From: UBA1081 sp964613045
GTDB taxonomy: Bacteria > Bacillota > Clostridia > Oscillospirales > Acutalibacteraceae
Reading direction: 5' to 3'
Assembly (NCBI GenBank): GCA_964613045.1
Contig: CAZTFS010000008.1
Location: 1-34,760 of the forward strand
Length of the DNA: 34,760 bases
How positions within the stretch are numbered: position 1 is the stretch's first letter; each line of letters begins with the position of its first letter. The position numbers and the translations under genes are program-made. A model generated the notes under the pieces. That model was given only the letters and a program-made list of their open reading frames with translations. It was not told where the DNA came from and did no database searches. This document shows positions 15,237 to 23,753 of the stretch, one piece after another.

Positions 15237-16712
15237 ATGAAAAAACAATTCCGATCACTTCTGGCTATTTTACTGGTAATTGTGTCTGCATTCTCTATCC
15301 TGTCCGTTTCAGTTTATGCTGAAAACGATGTCGATGTTGTCAGCATTACCGATGAAGATGCCCTTCATGCCGAAGGTGAAAAGCTCGTCAATGCAAAAGG
15401 TGATGAGATTCTTCTCAAAGGCGTTAATCTCGGCGGCTGGCTTATTCAGGAAGACTGGTTTACTCCTGTTGACAATGAAGACAAAGGCGATCTTCATACT
15501 TACCGCACTCTTGAAGAAAGATTCGGTCTTGAAGCAACCTACGAGCTTGTCAATATTTATCAGGACAACTGGATAACTGAAGAAGATTTCAAAAATATCA
15601 GAGATATGGGCTTCAACTGTGTAAGAATCCCCTTCTGGTACAGAAATTTCCAGTCAGATGAAAACGGCACATGGATTCTTGATGAGAACGGTCAGATCGA
15701 CCTTTCAAGACTTGAATGGGCAGTTGATATGTGTCGCAAATACGGTATTTATGCAATTCTTGATTTCCACGCAGCAAACGGTGTTCAGGGTTACGCCGAC
15801 CACGCAGGTCTTTCAGGCACATATCATTTCTTTGACCGTGACGAAAAGGGTCAGTGGTATCGTGAACAGGCTGCAGAGATCTGGGCTGTGATTGCAGAAA
15901 GATTTGCAGGCGATCCCGCAATTGCAATGTTTGACCTTCTTAACGAGCCTATGTGTGATGTTCCCATCACAAACAGAATTTACTCATATATATGGGAATA
16001 CTATGATATGGCTTACGATGCAATCAGAGCTAAAGATCCGGACAGAACCATATGTATGATCGGTACATGGAGCGTTGACAAGCTTCCCGATCCCGATGAC
16101 TACGGCTGGAAAAATGTTGTTTATCAGTATCATCAGTATGACAACTCAGAATCAGATTACACAACAAGAATTTCCAACGGTTGGGCTTGCAACTATGATG
16201 TCCCCCTGTACGCAGGTGAATTCCATCCCACAGGTGACAACAGCAATGTTACTCTTGACTACATTCTTACAATTTACGAGACTAACAACATGAGCTGGAC
16301 TGTATGGACATATAAGGGATACAACAGCTGGGCAGCATGGACAGACTGGTTCATATACGGCAGCAAATCAGCAAAGCTCAAGGTTGATATCTACAATGAC
16401 AGCTATGACGAGATTGCAGAAAAATGGGGAACTGCCATACAGACAAACAGCGGTACATTCTATGAAGCAGGACTCTTCAGCGTAGCTAAGAATCATCTTA
16501 CAACGGATCTGGAAGCAGCACCTTTCAACACTGCTGAGGATTGTGCAAACTTTAAAGCATCCTCCCCCATTATCTACGAATACGAAGACAAGGTTACATG
16601 CTTCATGTGCAATTTCTTCAAGAGCTTTGAAAACACAGCTATTGTGGGAACAATTATGAATTTCTTCCATTCACTGATTCATGCAATGATTCTTGCATTT
16701 AATATGGGCTGA
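15237..16712 (+). CDS. Secreted glycoside hydrolase family 5 glucanase
   Basis: The 491-residue precursor has a signal peptide (cleavage likely after VYA near residue 28), then a GH5 barrel. LKGVNLGGWLIQEDW (about 60-74) is typical of the exo-1,3-beta-glucanase/endoglucanase group. The acid/base lies in FDLLNEPM (E237), a His in YQYHQYD (H299), and the nucleophile in LYAGEFHPTG (E328). The enzyme would act outside the cell on beta-glucans; cellulose, 1,3-glucan and mixed-linkage glucan cannot be told apart by reading. The C-terminal 45 residues contain a cysteine pair (CFMC) and a hydrophobic helix ending FNMG, with no dockerin or CBM. The GPH symporter gene is convergent with it. It has its own promoter and terminator. 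Confidence 0.93.
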   Translation: MKKQFRSLLAILLVIVSAFSILSVSVYAENDVDVVSITDEDALHAEGEKLVNAKGDEILLKGVNLGGWLIQEDWFTPVDNEDKGDLHTYRTLEERFGLEATYELVNIYQDNWITEEDFKNIRDMGFNCVRIPFWYRNFQSDENGTWILDENGQIDLSRLEWAVDMCRKYGIYAILDFHAANGVQGYADHAGLSGTYHFFDRDEKGQWYREQAAEIWAVIAERFAGDPAIAMFDLLNEPMCDVPITNRIYSYIWEYYDMAYDAIRAKDPDRTICMIGTWSVDKLPDPDDYGWKNVVYQYHQYDNSESDYTTRISNGWACNYDVPLYAGEFHPTGDNSNVTLDYILTIYETNNMSWTVWTYKGYNSWAAWTDWFIYGSKSAKLKVDIYNDSYDEIAEKWGTAIQTNSGTFYEAGLFSVAKNHLTTDLEAAPFNTAEDCANFKASSPIIYEYEDKVTCFMCNFFKSFENTAIVGTIMNFFHSLIHAMILAFNMG

Positions 16713-16758
16713 GCCCTTGGCAAAAATATTAAGAAGTAATTCATAAAATATACAGAAG

Positions 16759-16800
16759 ATCGGCATAGCCCTTATGAGGCTCATATGCCGATTTTTTATT
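16759..16800 (+). terminator. Hairpin terminator of the GH5 gene
   Basis: ATCGGCATA (16759-16767) pairs with TATGCCGAT (16784-16792), with AGCC and GGCT extending the stem inward, followed by TTTTTATT. Confidence 0.85.
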
Positions 16801-16952
16801 ATACTGAAAACTACGGTTGCACCATATCAAAGCAATGCTTTTCAGAAAAATGTAAATGTGTTTTTACGGACACACGCAAAATGATAAGGAAAAACAATAT
16901 AATTGCCTGTGGGCATACAATCTTTCTTCACTTTTATACAGTGTCCTGTAAA

Positions 16953-16981
16953 GCAAAAAGACGGCAACCGAAGCTGCCGTC
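16953..16981 (-). terminator. Hairpin terminator of the GPH symporter gene
   Basis: GACGGCA (16960-16966) and TGCCGTC (16975-16981) form a stem followed on the minus strand by TTTTTGCTTT. Between the two convergent terminators (16801-16952) I see no gene. Confidence 0.8.
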
Positions 16982-17002
16982 AATTGATATTATATTGACC
17001 GA

Positions 17003-18430
17003 TCAGGCATTCAATTCTGCCTTATCAGTGTTTGTTGCCTGTGCAAATTCTTTTTCCTGCTCATGAGAGATATTATAAACAAATGTCATGCTCAGGAATG
17101 CGATAAGTGAGCCTGCAAACAGGATTATGAAATAAAGATTCTTAAGATCGGTACCGAAGCCTTCGGGCTGAACTGCACCTGTACCCTCAACGAAACCGAT
17201 AGCTGCCAGTCCGAGTGATGAAACAGCCTGTCCGATGCCCTGTGCAAGTTTACGGAAGAATGAATACAATGCATAAAGTGAGCCTTCCTCACACTTCTTT
17301 GTCTTTCTGTAGCTGATCTCGATACAGTCTGCAACGATAGCCCATACGGAGATCTGGAAAAGACCGTTACCTAAATTAAGGAACATCAGAAGAACTATGT
17401 ATATGATAATTCCTGTTGTATTTGTCTGAAGCGGAATAAGAAGCGATGCAACACCTGCAATACAGCTGACGAGCATACCCACAGAAGCAACCTTTTTCTT
17501 TCCGAATTTACCTGTAAGCTTGCCGATCAATGCCATCGCAAGTATCATCGGAGCATAGCTGCCAACCATGGCAAGTGTCATTTTGCTTGTATCCTCAAAG
17601 AAATACTGGAATACCATATTGTTAAGCGATATTGTTGAATTGAAAAACGCAACAGATGCCAATGTAGCGATAGTTGCACCAACCATGGGACGGTTTGTGA
17701 AGAATGATTTAAATGCGGAGAAAAATGCTTTTGCACCGTTGGCGGAAGCACCTTCATTTGCGTGTTTAACACGCTCAGTTACAAGCTTTGTTGTGCCCCA
17801 CAGAGTAACGAGTGCAAGAATCGACATAATAACTGCCGCTATGAGAAGAGCAGTACCGTTGAGCACGTCTTCTTCCTTGCCGGCAGCAGTTACTTCCGTT
17901 GAATAAACAACATTAGGAAGAACGATCATAACGATAAGACCGGGAAGAGAAGCACCGATTGAACGGAATGTGGAAAGAGATGTTCTCTGTTTGGGATCGT
18001 CGGTAATAACGGAAAGGAGTGAGCCGTAAGGAACATTTACCATCGTATATGCCACGGACCACAGACAGTAAGCAAGAAGACACCATACAACTTTACCGCC
18101 ATAGCTGAAATTTCCTACGGGAGCAAAGATCATGATAGTCAGACCGACAAGTCCGATCGCACCCATAAGTATCCAGGGCATAAATTTGCTCTTTTTGCTG
18201 ATACGCTTTGTATCAACAAGGTTGCCGATAAGAACATCATTTATGGCATCCCATAATTTTGAAATAAAAATTATTATCGCATAGTGTCCAGCTTTTACAC
18301 CGATAAGCTGACAGTAAAACAGCTGCATATAAGTTGATACAAGCTGAAAAGAGAAGTTACAACCCATATCACCCAATGCATAACCTAATTTGTCTCTTGC
18401 GCCGAAAGGACGCACATTTTTGTTTGTCAT
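17003..18430 (-). CDS. GPH-family sugar:cation symporter (MFS)
   Basis: The 475-residue protein has about twelve hydrophobic helices and the family start FGARDKLGYALGDMGCNFSF. The conserved cytoplasmic loops SKLWDAINDVLIGNLVDTKR and SKFMPWILMGAIG match the MelB-like glycoside-pentoside-hexuronide family, which imports oligosaccharides with Na+ or H+. The loop DCIEISYRKTKKCEEGSLYA is also typical. The substrate is not readable; the adjacent GH5 enzyme makes a beta-gluco-oligosaccharide plausible. ATG 18430 has AAGGAGC. A good promoter with a near-palindrome in its spacer precedes it, suggesting induction. The upstream aldo-keto reductase has the same direction but its own promoter. Confidence 0.93.
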   Translation of the reverse strand: MTNKNVRPFGARDKLGYALGDMGCNFSFQLVSTYMQLFYCQLIGVKAGHYAIIIFISKLWDAINDVLIGNLVDTKRISKKSKFMPWILMGAIGLVGLTIMIFAPVGNFSYGGKVVWCLLAYCLWSVAYTMVNVPYGSLLSVITDDPKQRTSLSTFRSIGASLPGLIVMIVLPNVVYSTEVTAAGKEEDVLNGTALLIAAVIMSILALVTLWGTTKLVTERVKHANEGASANGAKAFFSAFKSFFTNRPMVGATIATLASVAFFNSTISLNNMVFQYFFEDTSKMTLAMVGSYAPMILAMALIGKLTGKFGKKKVASVGMLVSCIAGVASLLIPLQTNTTGIIIYIVLLMFLNLGNGLFQISVWAIVADCIEISYRKTKKCEEGSLYALYSFFRKLAQGIGQAVSSLGLAAIGFVEGTGAVQPEGFGTDLKNLYFIILFAGSLIAFLSMTFVYNISHEQEKEFAQATNTDKAELNA

Positions 18431-18461
18431 GTTATTTGCTCCTTAAATTTTTTTCATAACA

Positions 18462-18490
18462 ATGATATCACTTTTATACATAAAAGTCAA
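18462..18490 (-). promoter_or_regulatory. Sigma-A promoter of the GPH symporter gene
   Basis: On the minus strand TTGACT (18490-18485), 17-base spacer, TATCAT (18467-18462). Confidence 0.75.
18471..18486. promoter_or_regulatory. Inverted repeat operator candidate in the symporter promoter
   Basis: CTTTTATACATAAAAG has 7-base arms around an AC centre, lying in the promoter spacer and reaching into the -35. A second inverted repeat, ATGATAT (18531-18537) with ATATCAT (18544-18550), sits upstream. Confidence 0.5.
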
Positions 18491-18576
18491 ATAAAATATG
18501 AATATTTTGTAATATTTTTTTGTCGAAATTATGATATCGGATAATATCATACAATTTGACAACGAATATATTGCTG

Positions 18577-19695
18577 TTATTCAAAATCCTCAGCAATTTC
18601 TTTGAGCAAACCGATAATTCCGATATGCTGAGGACACACGTTTTCACACTGACCGCATTCAACGCAATCGCTTGCTTTTCCGCCGGACTTTGTTATTTCA
18701 TCATATCTGCTTTTTGTTGCATCAATATTACCGTAAACAGCACGGCGGTTGTTAACCTTAAACAGTTCGGGAATGTTGACAGCTGAAGGACAGCCCTCGG
18801 TACAGTATTTACATGAAGTGCAGGGAATCGTAGGAGTGTTTCTGAGTATATCTGCAACTTTTTTTATGGTTTCTCTCTCTGTTTCGCTGAGAACAACGGG
18901 CTCGGCAGTTGTGTTCAGATTGTCACGCATCTGTTCGGTGTCCGACATTCCGCTGAGAACGGTAATAACCCCGTCAAGCGATGCCGCAAAGCGTATTGCC
19001 CACGAAGCAATTGACATATCGGGCTGTACGGATCTGAATATATTCTGAATTTCAGGTGTAAGAACAGCAAGAGAGCCGCCACGTACAGGCTCCATAATAA
19101 TTACGGGTTTACCGTGCTTTCTTGCAACCTCGTAACACTTTCCGGACTGAACACTTTCGCTTTCCCAGTCGTTATAATTGATCTGAAGCTGAACAAATTC
19201 CTGCTCGGGGTGTTTTGACAGAATCTCGTCAAGAACCTCGGCAGTATCATGGAATGAAAAGCCCATGTGCTTTACCAGACCTTTTTCTTTAAGCTCTGCA
19301 ACAAAATCCCATGCTCCGAAATCGTCTAATTTCTGCAATTTATCTTTACTCAATGAATGTTGCAGATAAAAATCAAAATATCCTGCACCGGTACGTTCAA
19401 GAGATGCGTCAAAAACTTTCTGCATATCTTCTTTTGTATCACAGCACCAGATAGGGAGTTTTGATGCAAGCTGAAACGCCTCTCTCGGATATCTGTCAAC
19501 AACTGCTTCTTTTGCCGCCTTTTCACTGGCTCCGTCTTCACCGTAAACATAAGCAGTATCAAAGTATGTGAAGCCTTTTGACATAAATTCATCGACCATT
19601 GATTTTGTCTGCTCAAGGTCGATCTTATCACCACTCATCGGAAGTCTCATAAGACCGAAACCGAGTTTTTTTATGTTCTTTCCCAAATAATCCAT
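18577..19695 (-). CDS. Aldo-keto reductase with two 4Fe-4S clusters
   Basis: The 372-residue protein has an aldo-keto reductase barrel with the catalytic tetrad visible: D46 in YFDTAYVYG, Y51, K79 in ASKLP and H113 in YLQHSL. The C-terminal part has two ferredoxin-type cysteine sets, CTSCKYCTEGCP (about 295-306) and CVECGQCENVCP near 345. This layout is the COG1453 group, common in anaerobes, where reducing power is probably passed through the clusters instead of a soluble NADPH alone. The substrate is unknown. ATG 19695 is preceded by AAGGTGATG, and a promoter with a consensus -10 lies in the divergent region shared with the metallophosphatase gene. Confidence 0.92.
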   Translation of the reverse strand: MDYLGKNIKKLGFGLMRLPMSGDKIDLEQTKSMVDEFMSKGFTYFDTAYVYGEDGASEKAAKEAVVDRYPREAFQLASKLPIWCCDTKEDMQKVFDASLERTGAGYFDFYLQHSLSKDKLQKLDDFGAWDFVAELKEKGLVKHMGFSFHDTAEVLDEILSKHPEQEFVQLQINYNDWESESVQSGKCYEVARKHGKPVIIMEPVRGGSLAVLTPEIQNIFRSVQPDMSIASWAIRFAASLDGVITVLSGMSDTEQMRDNLNTTAEPVVLSETERETIKKVADILRNTPTIPCTSCKYCTEGCPSAVNIPELFKVNNRRAVYGNIDATKSRYDEITKSGGKASDCVECGQCENVCPQHIGIIGLLKEIAEDFE

Positions 19696-19716
19696 TTTAT
19701 CATCACCTTATTGTCA

Positions 19717-19745
19717 ATTATATTAGATTTACCGCAAAAAGGCAA
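19717..19745 (-). promoter_or_regulatory. Sigma-A promoter of the aldo-keto reductase gene
   Basis: On the minus strand TTGCCT (19745-19740), 17-base spacer, TATAAT (19722-19717). It is back to back with the promoter at 19762. Confidence 0.75.
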
Positions 19746-19761
19746 TATTAATTTGTGTGCA

Positions 19762-19790
19762 TTGACATTATTTTTTTTGTATGATATAAT
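19762..19790 (+). promoter_or_regulatory. Fully consensus promoter of the metallophosphatase gene
   Basis: TTGACA (19762-19767), 17-base spacer, TATAAT (19785-19790), with TGA before the -10 (extended -10). Both boxes match consensus exactly, with a T-rich spacer. Confidence 0.9.
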
Positions 19791-19826
19791 TCTTTACTAT
19801 AATAAAGATGAAAGGATCGTATTTTT

Positions 19827-21266
19827 ATGAAAACAACTTCTGAAAAAGTATTATCTGTTATTCTTGCTCTTGTCATGCTTATGACCATGGCTGTACCTTC
19901 TTTCGCAATGAGCGAAACTGAATGGGATCTTGTATGGTCAGGCGACGACACTGACGCAGGAGTTATCATGTTTGTAGGCAGCAACGAAAGCGAACGTAAT
20001 TTTTCATGGTATTCCGATTCGGAAAGCGAGCCTTATGTTACGATCGCAACTGATATGATCATGACTGATGCAAAAACATTCAAAGGTGAATGTGTTGCAG
20101 CTCCCGACGGAGATTTCGCTAACAAGGTTACGGTTACGGGTCTGAGCGAGGATACAACATACTTCTATCAGTGTGTGAGCGAAGGCTTCAAGTCTGCCGT
20201 ATACAGCTTCAAGACTGAGGGCGGCAATGATTTTTCTGCTCTTTATGTAACTGATATTCATATCACTCAGAATGACGACAGCAACGAAAACAGCCTTAAG
20301 GACACATCCTATAAATTCAGTGGGATGTATGAGGATGCCCTCGAAAAGAACAGTGATATTTCTGTTATCCTTTCTACAGGTGACCAGGCTACAGAAGGTC
20401 TTGAAAGCGAATACAAGGCTCTTACGGCATCACCCTTATTCAAAACAGTTTCTTTTGCAACGACTATAGGTAACCACGACCGTAAGGGTATAGCATACAA
20501 AACATTCACAAATGTTCCTAACGAAGATACAGAGTCATCTGTCACATCATATGTAGGAAAAGATTATTGGTTTGTAAAGGGTGACGCACTCTTCCTTGTA
20601 ATGGATTCAAACAGCGGTAACGGTGACGCTCATGCAGATTTCATCGAGGCTGCAATCCAAGCCAATCCAGATGTCAAATGGAAGATCATGATGTGCCATC
20701 ATGACCTTTACAGCGGACGAATCCCCCACAGAGAAAGCGAAAACAAGCTTCTCAGACTTATCTGGGGTCCTATCGCAGATGAATACGGTATTGACCTTGT
20801 TCTTCTCGGACACAGCCATTACTATACAGTAACAAATGTTTTGTATGCAAACAAGTCTGTTGCTGATTTTGAAGCTGAAATTGCAGATCCCGCAGGTACT
20901 CTTTATATGGTATCGTGTTCCATCACAAGACCGAGAGATGATGATGAAATCGGACTCAATGAAGAATGGATAGGTGCAGAACATCTTACAGAGAATGCAA
21001 CTTACAATATTCTTGATTTTACACAGGATTCAATAACTGTAAATTCATACGAAGTCGGCAGTGATGAAGCATTCAACAGCTTTACGATCACAAAAACAAC
21101 AAATGAGGGCGGTCATCAGGAAACGGGCTTCTTCACTTCGATCTGGAACGGTTTTGTAAGAAAAGTCGGTGCGATCTATACGTTATTCAACAACATCGGC
21201 GTTTACTCGGACCTTAAGGATAAGGGTTACGATGTAAACTTCTTTGATTGTCTGTTCGGAAAATAA
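19827..21266 (+). CDS. Secreted calcineurin-like metallophosphatase (purple acid phosphatase type)
   Basis: The 479-residue precursor has a signal peptide (cleavage likely after SFA at residue 27). An N-terminal fibronectin-like domain (about 35-130, with VTVTGLSEDTTYFYQC) precedes a metallophosphatase domain, as in purple acid phosphatases. Metal ligands are visible in order: YVTDIHI, STGDQATEG, TIGNHDRKG, MMCHHDLYSG and LLGHSHYY. It would hydrolyse phosphate esters outside the cell. The last 50 residues (TGFFTSIWNGFVRKVGAIYT and on, ending CLFGK) are hydrophobic/aromatic and separate from the enzyme fold, perhaps for surface attachment. The ribosome site AAAGGA precedes ATG 19827. The promoter is fully consensus, so high expression is expected. 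Confidence 0.92.
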   Translation: MKTTSEKVLSVILALVMLMTMAVPSFAMSETEWDLVWSGDDTDAGVIMFVGSNESERNFSWYSDSESEPYVTIATDMIMTDAKTFKGECVAAPDGDFANKVTVTGLSEDTTYFYQCVSEGFKSAVYSFKTEGGNDFSALYVTDIHITQNDDSNENSLKDTSYKFSGMYEDALEKNSDISVILSTGDQATEGLESEYKALTASPLFKTVSFATTIGNHDRKGIAYKTFTNVPNEDTESSVTSYVGKDYWFVKGDALFLVMDSNSGNGDAHADFIEAAIQANPDVKWKIMMCHHDLYSGRIPHRESENKLLRLIWGPIADEYGIDLVLLGHSHYYTVTNVLYANKSVADFEAEIADPAGTLYMVSCSITRPRDDDEIGLNEEWIGAEHLTENATYNILDFTQDSITVNSYEVGSDEAFNSFTITKTTNEGGHQETGFFTSIWNGFVRKVGAIYTLFNNIGVYSDLKDKGYDVNFFDCLFGK

Positions 21267-21284
21267 TAAACATCTTATATTATA

Positions 21285-21319
21285 ACCCCTGCTCACGTTA
21301 ATGAGAGCAGGGGTATTTT
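21285..21319 (+). terminator. Hairpin terminator of the metallophosphatase gene
   Basis: ACCCCTGCTC (21285-21294) pairs perfectly with GAGCAGGGGT (21305-21314), followed by a short ATTTTG tract. Confidence 0.75.
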
Positions 21320-21339
21320 GTCGGCATATATAATAAAAC

Positions 21340-21522
21340 TTAATTTTCAGTCCGGAACAGCTTGCTTATCTTCTCTGACATTACCGTTTCAATTTCCGTT
21401 CCTTCATTTACAAAACGAGTCTGTTCGTACGCAGTAACAAGTCCGGACAATGTAAGTGCAATAAACAAGGTCCATATTATCACAAGTGTCATTCTTCTTA
21501 TAATTTTTCTGTCTTCTCTCAT
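21340..21522 (-). CDS. Small membrane protein coupled to spoIIP
   Basis: The 60-residue product (from ATG 21522) has a basic start MREDRKIIRR, one transmembrane helix (about 11-31, MTLVIIWTLFIALTLSGLV) and a polar C-terminal part ending FRTEN. The frame opens at ATG 21531, overlapping the spoIIP stop, but the ribosome site AAAGGA (21532-21537) is 9 bases before ATG 21522 and adjacent to ATG 21531, so I prefer 21522. It is the last gene of gpr-spoIIP and would be made with them, so a role in the sporulating cell is likely. No family is recognised. Confidence 0.7.
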   Translation of the reverse strand: MREDRKIIRRMTLVIIWTLFIALTLSGLVTAYEQTRFVNEGTEIETVMSEKISKLFRTEN

Positions 21523-21524
21523 TT

Positions 21525-22679
21525 TCAGCATTCCTTTGCATATTCATTTATAAAATCAGACAAAACATCTCCCAGTAACCGTCCCGAATACGCCGCCTCC
21601 TGAAGAGTATTTACATCTGTACCGACTTCTATAAGAAGCGAATACGGAGTGATATCCATATTGTATCTTCTCATACAAAAAAATACAGGCTTCATCAGAT
21701 TTTCATATTTATCGTTAGCCGTTTTCTGAAGTTTGAGTGCAAAATTCAGATTCATTTCCCAATCAGGAAAATCCGTCACATTACCGTCCTGACAGCCTGC
21801 AATTATCATAAGCTGAGCCGCTTTCATACCGTTTATCTCAACAACAGGCTTGACTCGTGTAAGATCGTCGGAATATATGGCATCTCTGTGGATATCGATA
21901 GTTATAATTATTGACGGATTTTCTTTAAGGATCGATTCTATTCCCGATCTCGATTTTGAATACGCACCTGTATAAACAGTGTCATATATCGTTCTGTCAT
22001 GTATAACACCGATTCCCTTTGCTTCGAGAATTTTTGTTATCTCATCTCCGACACGGATCATATTAAGGCTCGTATCATCGTTTCTTGTTGGTCGTGACGA
22101 TGAGAATCTTCCGTTATCGCTGAGTATGTACGTTTCGGTGGAATGTGTATGATAAATAAGCACCGTGGGTTCGGAAACATCACTGACCGGCAAGGCAAAG
22201 TCTGCAGAAAGCACTGCTTCCACATCAACTGTCTTGGTATCTGTAACATTTCTTACGTACACATTCTCAAACGAATCGGTAGCCTGATAGTCAGTAAAAG
22301 TTTTTTCTGTTATCTTTCCGTCTTCCTCATACTCTTCATTTCTGTAATTCTCCATGCTTTCAAGAATATCATCCGGAGTTACTGTCAGATCGGAATAATC
22401 GTCAGAATCATTCATTGTCCCCGATTTCTGAAAAAAAAGAATATTATCATCCCCGATAAAATATTCTGTCAGCTCGTTCTTCAAATTCTCAGCCTTATAA
22501 ACGGCACTTTCGGGCATCGTAAGCAGTGCACCCAGATATGCGATCTTACACATTACAGGACCGTTCAGACTGATGTTAAAGGACAACAGCACTGTACAGA
22601 CAGCAATAAGCAATACTGCCCGTACAGGCAATTTAAAGGAAGGCTTACGTCTGAATAACTTCTTTTTTATCACAACCAC
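21525..22679 (-). CDS. spoIIP: Stage II sporulation protein P (SpoIIP)
   Basis: SpoIIP is a peptidoglycan amidase and endopeptidase that, with SpoIID and SpoIIM, thins the septum during engulfment. The 384-residue protein has an N-terminal transmembrane segment (about 20-42), a variable region, and the catalytic domain with VLIYHTHSTETY (metal-binding His) and ITIDIHRDAIYSDDL, and the C-terminal LLIEVGTDVNTLQEA (catalytic Glu). The start is one of two GTG codons, at 22679 or 22673, with GGGGTGG nearby; which is used is uncertain. It follows gpr by 35 bases, and the gpr-spoIIP order beside a divergent rpsT is the same as in Bacillus subtilis. Confidence 0.95.
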   Translation of the reverse strand: MVVIKKKLFRRKPSFKLPVRAVLLIAVCTVLLSFNISLNGPVMCKIAYLGALLTMPESAVYKAENLKNELTEYFIGDDNILFFQKSGTMNDSDDYSDLTVTPDDILESMENYRNEEYEEDGKITEKTFTDYQATDSFENVYVRNVTDTKTVDVEAVLSADFALPVSDVSEPTVLIYHTHSTETYILSDNGRFSSSRPTRNDDTSLNMIRVGDEITKILEAKGIGVIHDRTIYDTVYTGAYSKSRSGIESILKENPSIIITIDIHRDAIYSDDLTRVKPVVEINGMKAAQLMIIAGCQDGNVTDFPDWEMNLNFALKLQKTANDKYENLMKPVFFCMRRYNMDITPYSLLIEVGTDVNTLQEAAYSGRLLGDVLSDFINEYAKEC

Positions 22680-22714
22680 CCCGACAAAATTATATGCGGC
22701 AGTTCTGAATTTAA

Positions 22715-23590
22715 TTACATAAGCATCATAAGATCTGCAGGGTCTGTCTCAGGCTGAAGTGCACAATTGAGAGCGAGCGATATCAGCTTTGAAGCACGTT
22801 CGGTTATAATATCGGCTTCACGGGAAGCTACAATATATTCTCTGAACTTTTCGCCCTTTGAAATATCCGCTTCAACTCCGATCTCATCAAGTATATTGCA
22901 TGCAAGCGTATAAGCACTGATAACAGTAGGCACCCCCACAGAAATAACAGGTACGCCTAAGGTTTTCCGGCTTATCTCATTGCGTTTATTGCCGATTCCC
23001 GAACCGGGTGATATGCCGGTGTCGGACATCTGCACCGTCGAGCCCAGCCGTTCAATATCCATTGCGGCAAGTGCATCTATGGCAACAACACAATCGATCC
23101 CGTTTTTTTCAACAATTCCCGAAATAATCTCAAAGGATTCCATTCCCGTTGAGCCCAGCACACCGGGAGCAACGGAGGCAACACTGCGAAGTGACTTAAA
23201 GCCGAGAGATGACGCCAGCTCCCTGCCGATATGCCTTGTAACAAATATCTTATCAGCACAGGCAGGCCCCAATGCATCTGCTGTCATGCTTCTGTTACCG
23301 AGTCCGACAACGAGCACATTGCCGTTTTCGGGTATAATGGCTCTGAGCTCGCTTATAAGCCCGTCAAGTCTGCCGTCAAGCATTTCACAGTCCGACGAAA
23401 AAGAAGGAACATCAGCCGTAATATATTTGCCTTTGGGCTTACCGATGAGTTTCTCACCCTGTTCATTGAGGACACGTACACACGTGACAGTGGTACTGCC
23501 GTAATTTTTCACGGTCTTCTCAATACCCTGTCTGTCTCCGACACCCGTTATTTCAATTCTTTCCACTGCAAGATCGGTTCTGAAATCCAA
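22715..23590 (-). CDS. gpr: Germination protease GPR
   Basis: GPR degrades the small acid-soluble proteins that coat spore DNA when the spore germinates. It is made as a zymogen in the forespore. The 291-residue protein opens with the family motif RTDLAVER, the region of autoprocessing, and contains VLVVGLGNRSMTADALGP, SVAPGVLGSTGMES and VVAIDALAAMDIERLGSTV. Start is TTG at 23590, with GGGTGATG (23602-23595) 4 bases upstream; no in-frame ATG is nearer. The pro-sequence before RTDLA is thus only three residues, shorter than in Bacillus. It heads the gpr-spoIIP unit, divergent from rpsT. A sigma-G promoter was not recognisable. Confidence 0.95.
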   Translation of the reverse strand: MDFRTDLAVERIEITGVGDRQGIEKTVKNYGSTTVTCVRVLNEQGEKLIGKPKGKYITADVPSFSSDCEMLDGRLDGLISELRAIIPENGNVLVVGLGNRSMTADALGPACADKIFVTRHIGRELASSLGFKSLRSVASVAPGVLGSTGMESFEIISGIVEKNGIDCVVAIDALAAMDIERLGSTVQMSDTGISPGSGIGNKRNEISRKTLGVPVISVGVPTVISAYTLACNILDEIGVEADISKGEKFREYIVASREADIITERASKLISLALNCALQPETDPADLMMLM

Positions 23591-23637
23591 AAAACATCAC
23601 CCGATTGAAGTTTTTATCAAAAAGTCGTGTTTTATAC

Positions 23638-23685
23638 AAATTTTGTTTTATAATTTTTTTAAAATTTTGTTTTATATTTTTTTTA
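23638..23685. repeat. 24-base A/T-rich direct repeat upstream of rpsT
   Basis: Two tandem copies, each starting AAATTTTGTTTTATA (23638 and 23662), with one or two differences in the following T tract. They lie just upstream of the rpsT -35 box. Confidence 0.7.
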
Positions 23686-23692
23686 AAATATC

Positions 23693-23721
23693 TTGCATTT
23701 TTTTACAAAGCATGATATTAT
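23693..23721 (+). promoter_or_regulatory. Extended -10 promoter of rpsT
   Basis: TTGCAT (23693-23698), 17-base spacer, TATTAT (23716-23721) preceded by TGA. The A/T-rich repeats just upstream may act as an UP element. Confidence 0.75.
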
Positions 23722-23753
23722 AATAACCTGTATGGACAAAAGGAGGTGTCACG

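Noticed and set aside
18531..18550. Inverted repeat ATGATAT/ATATCAT as a terminator of the aldo-keto reductase gene.
   Set aside because: The stem is A/T-only apart from two pairs and is not followed by a T-run on the minus strand, so it is more likely an upstream regulatory site or chance.
22143..22658. A 171-codon plus-strand frame antisense to spoIIP.
   Set aside because: spoIIP has clear catalytic motifs in the other strand; the antisense frame has no recognisable domain.
22980..23504. A 174-codon plus-strand frame antisense to gpr.
   Set aside because: It is Ser/Pro/Leu-rich shadow coding of a clear GPR gene.
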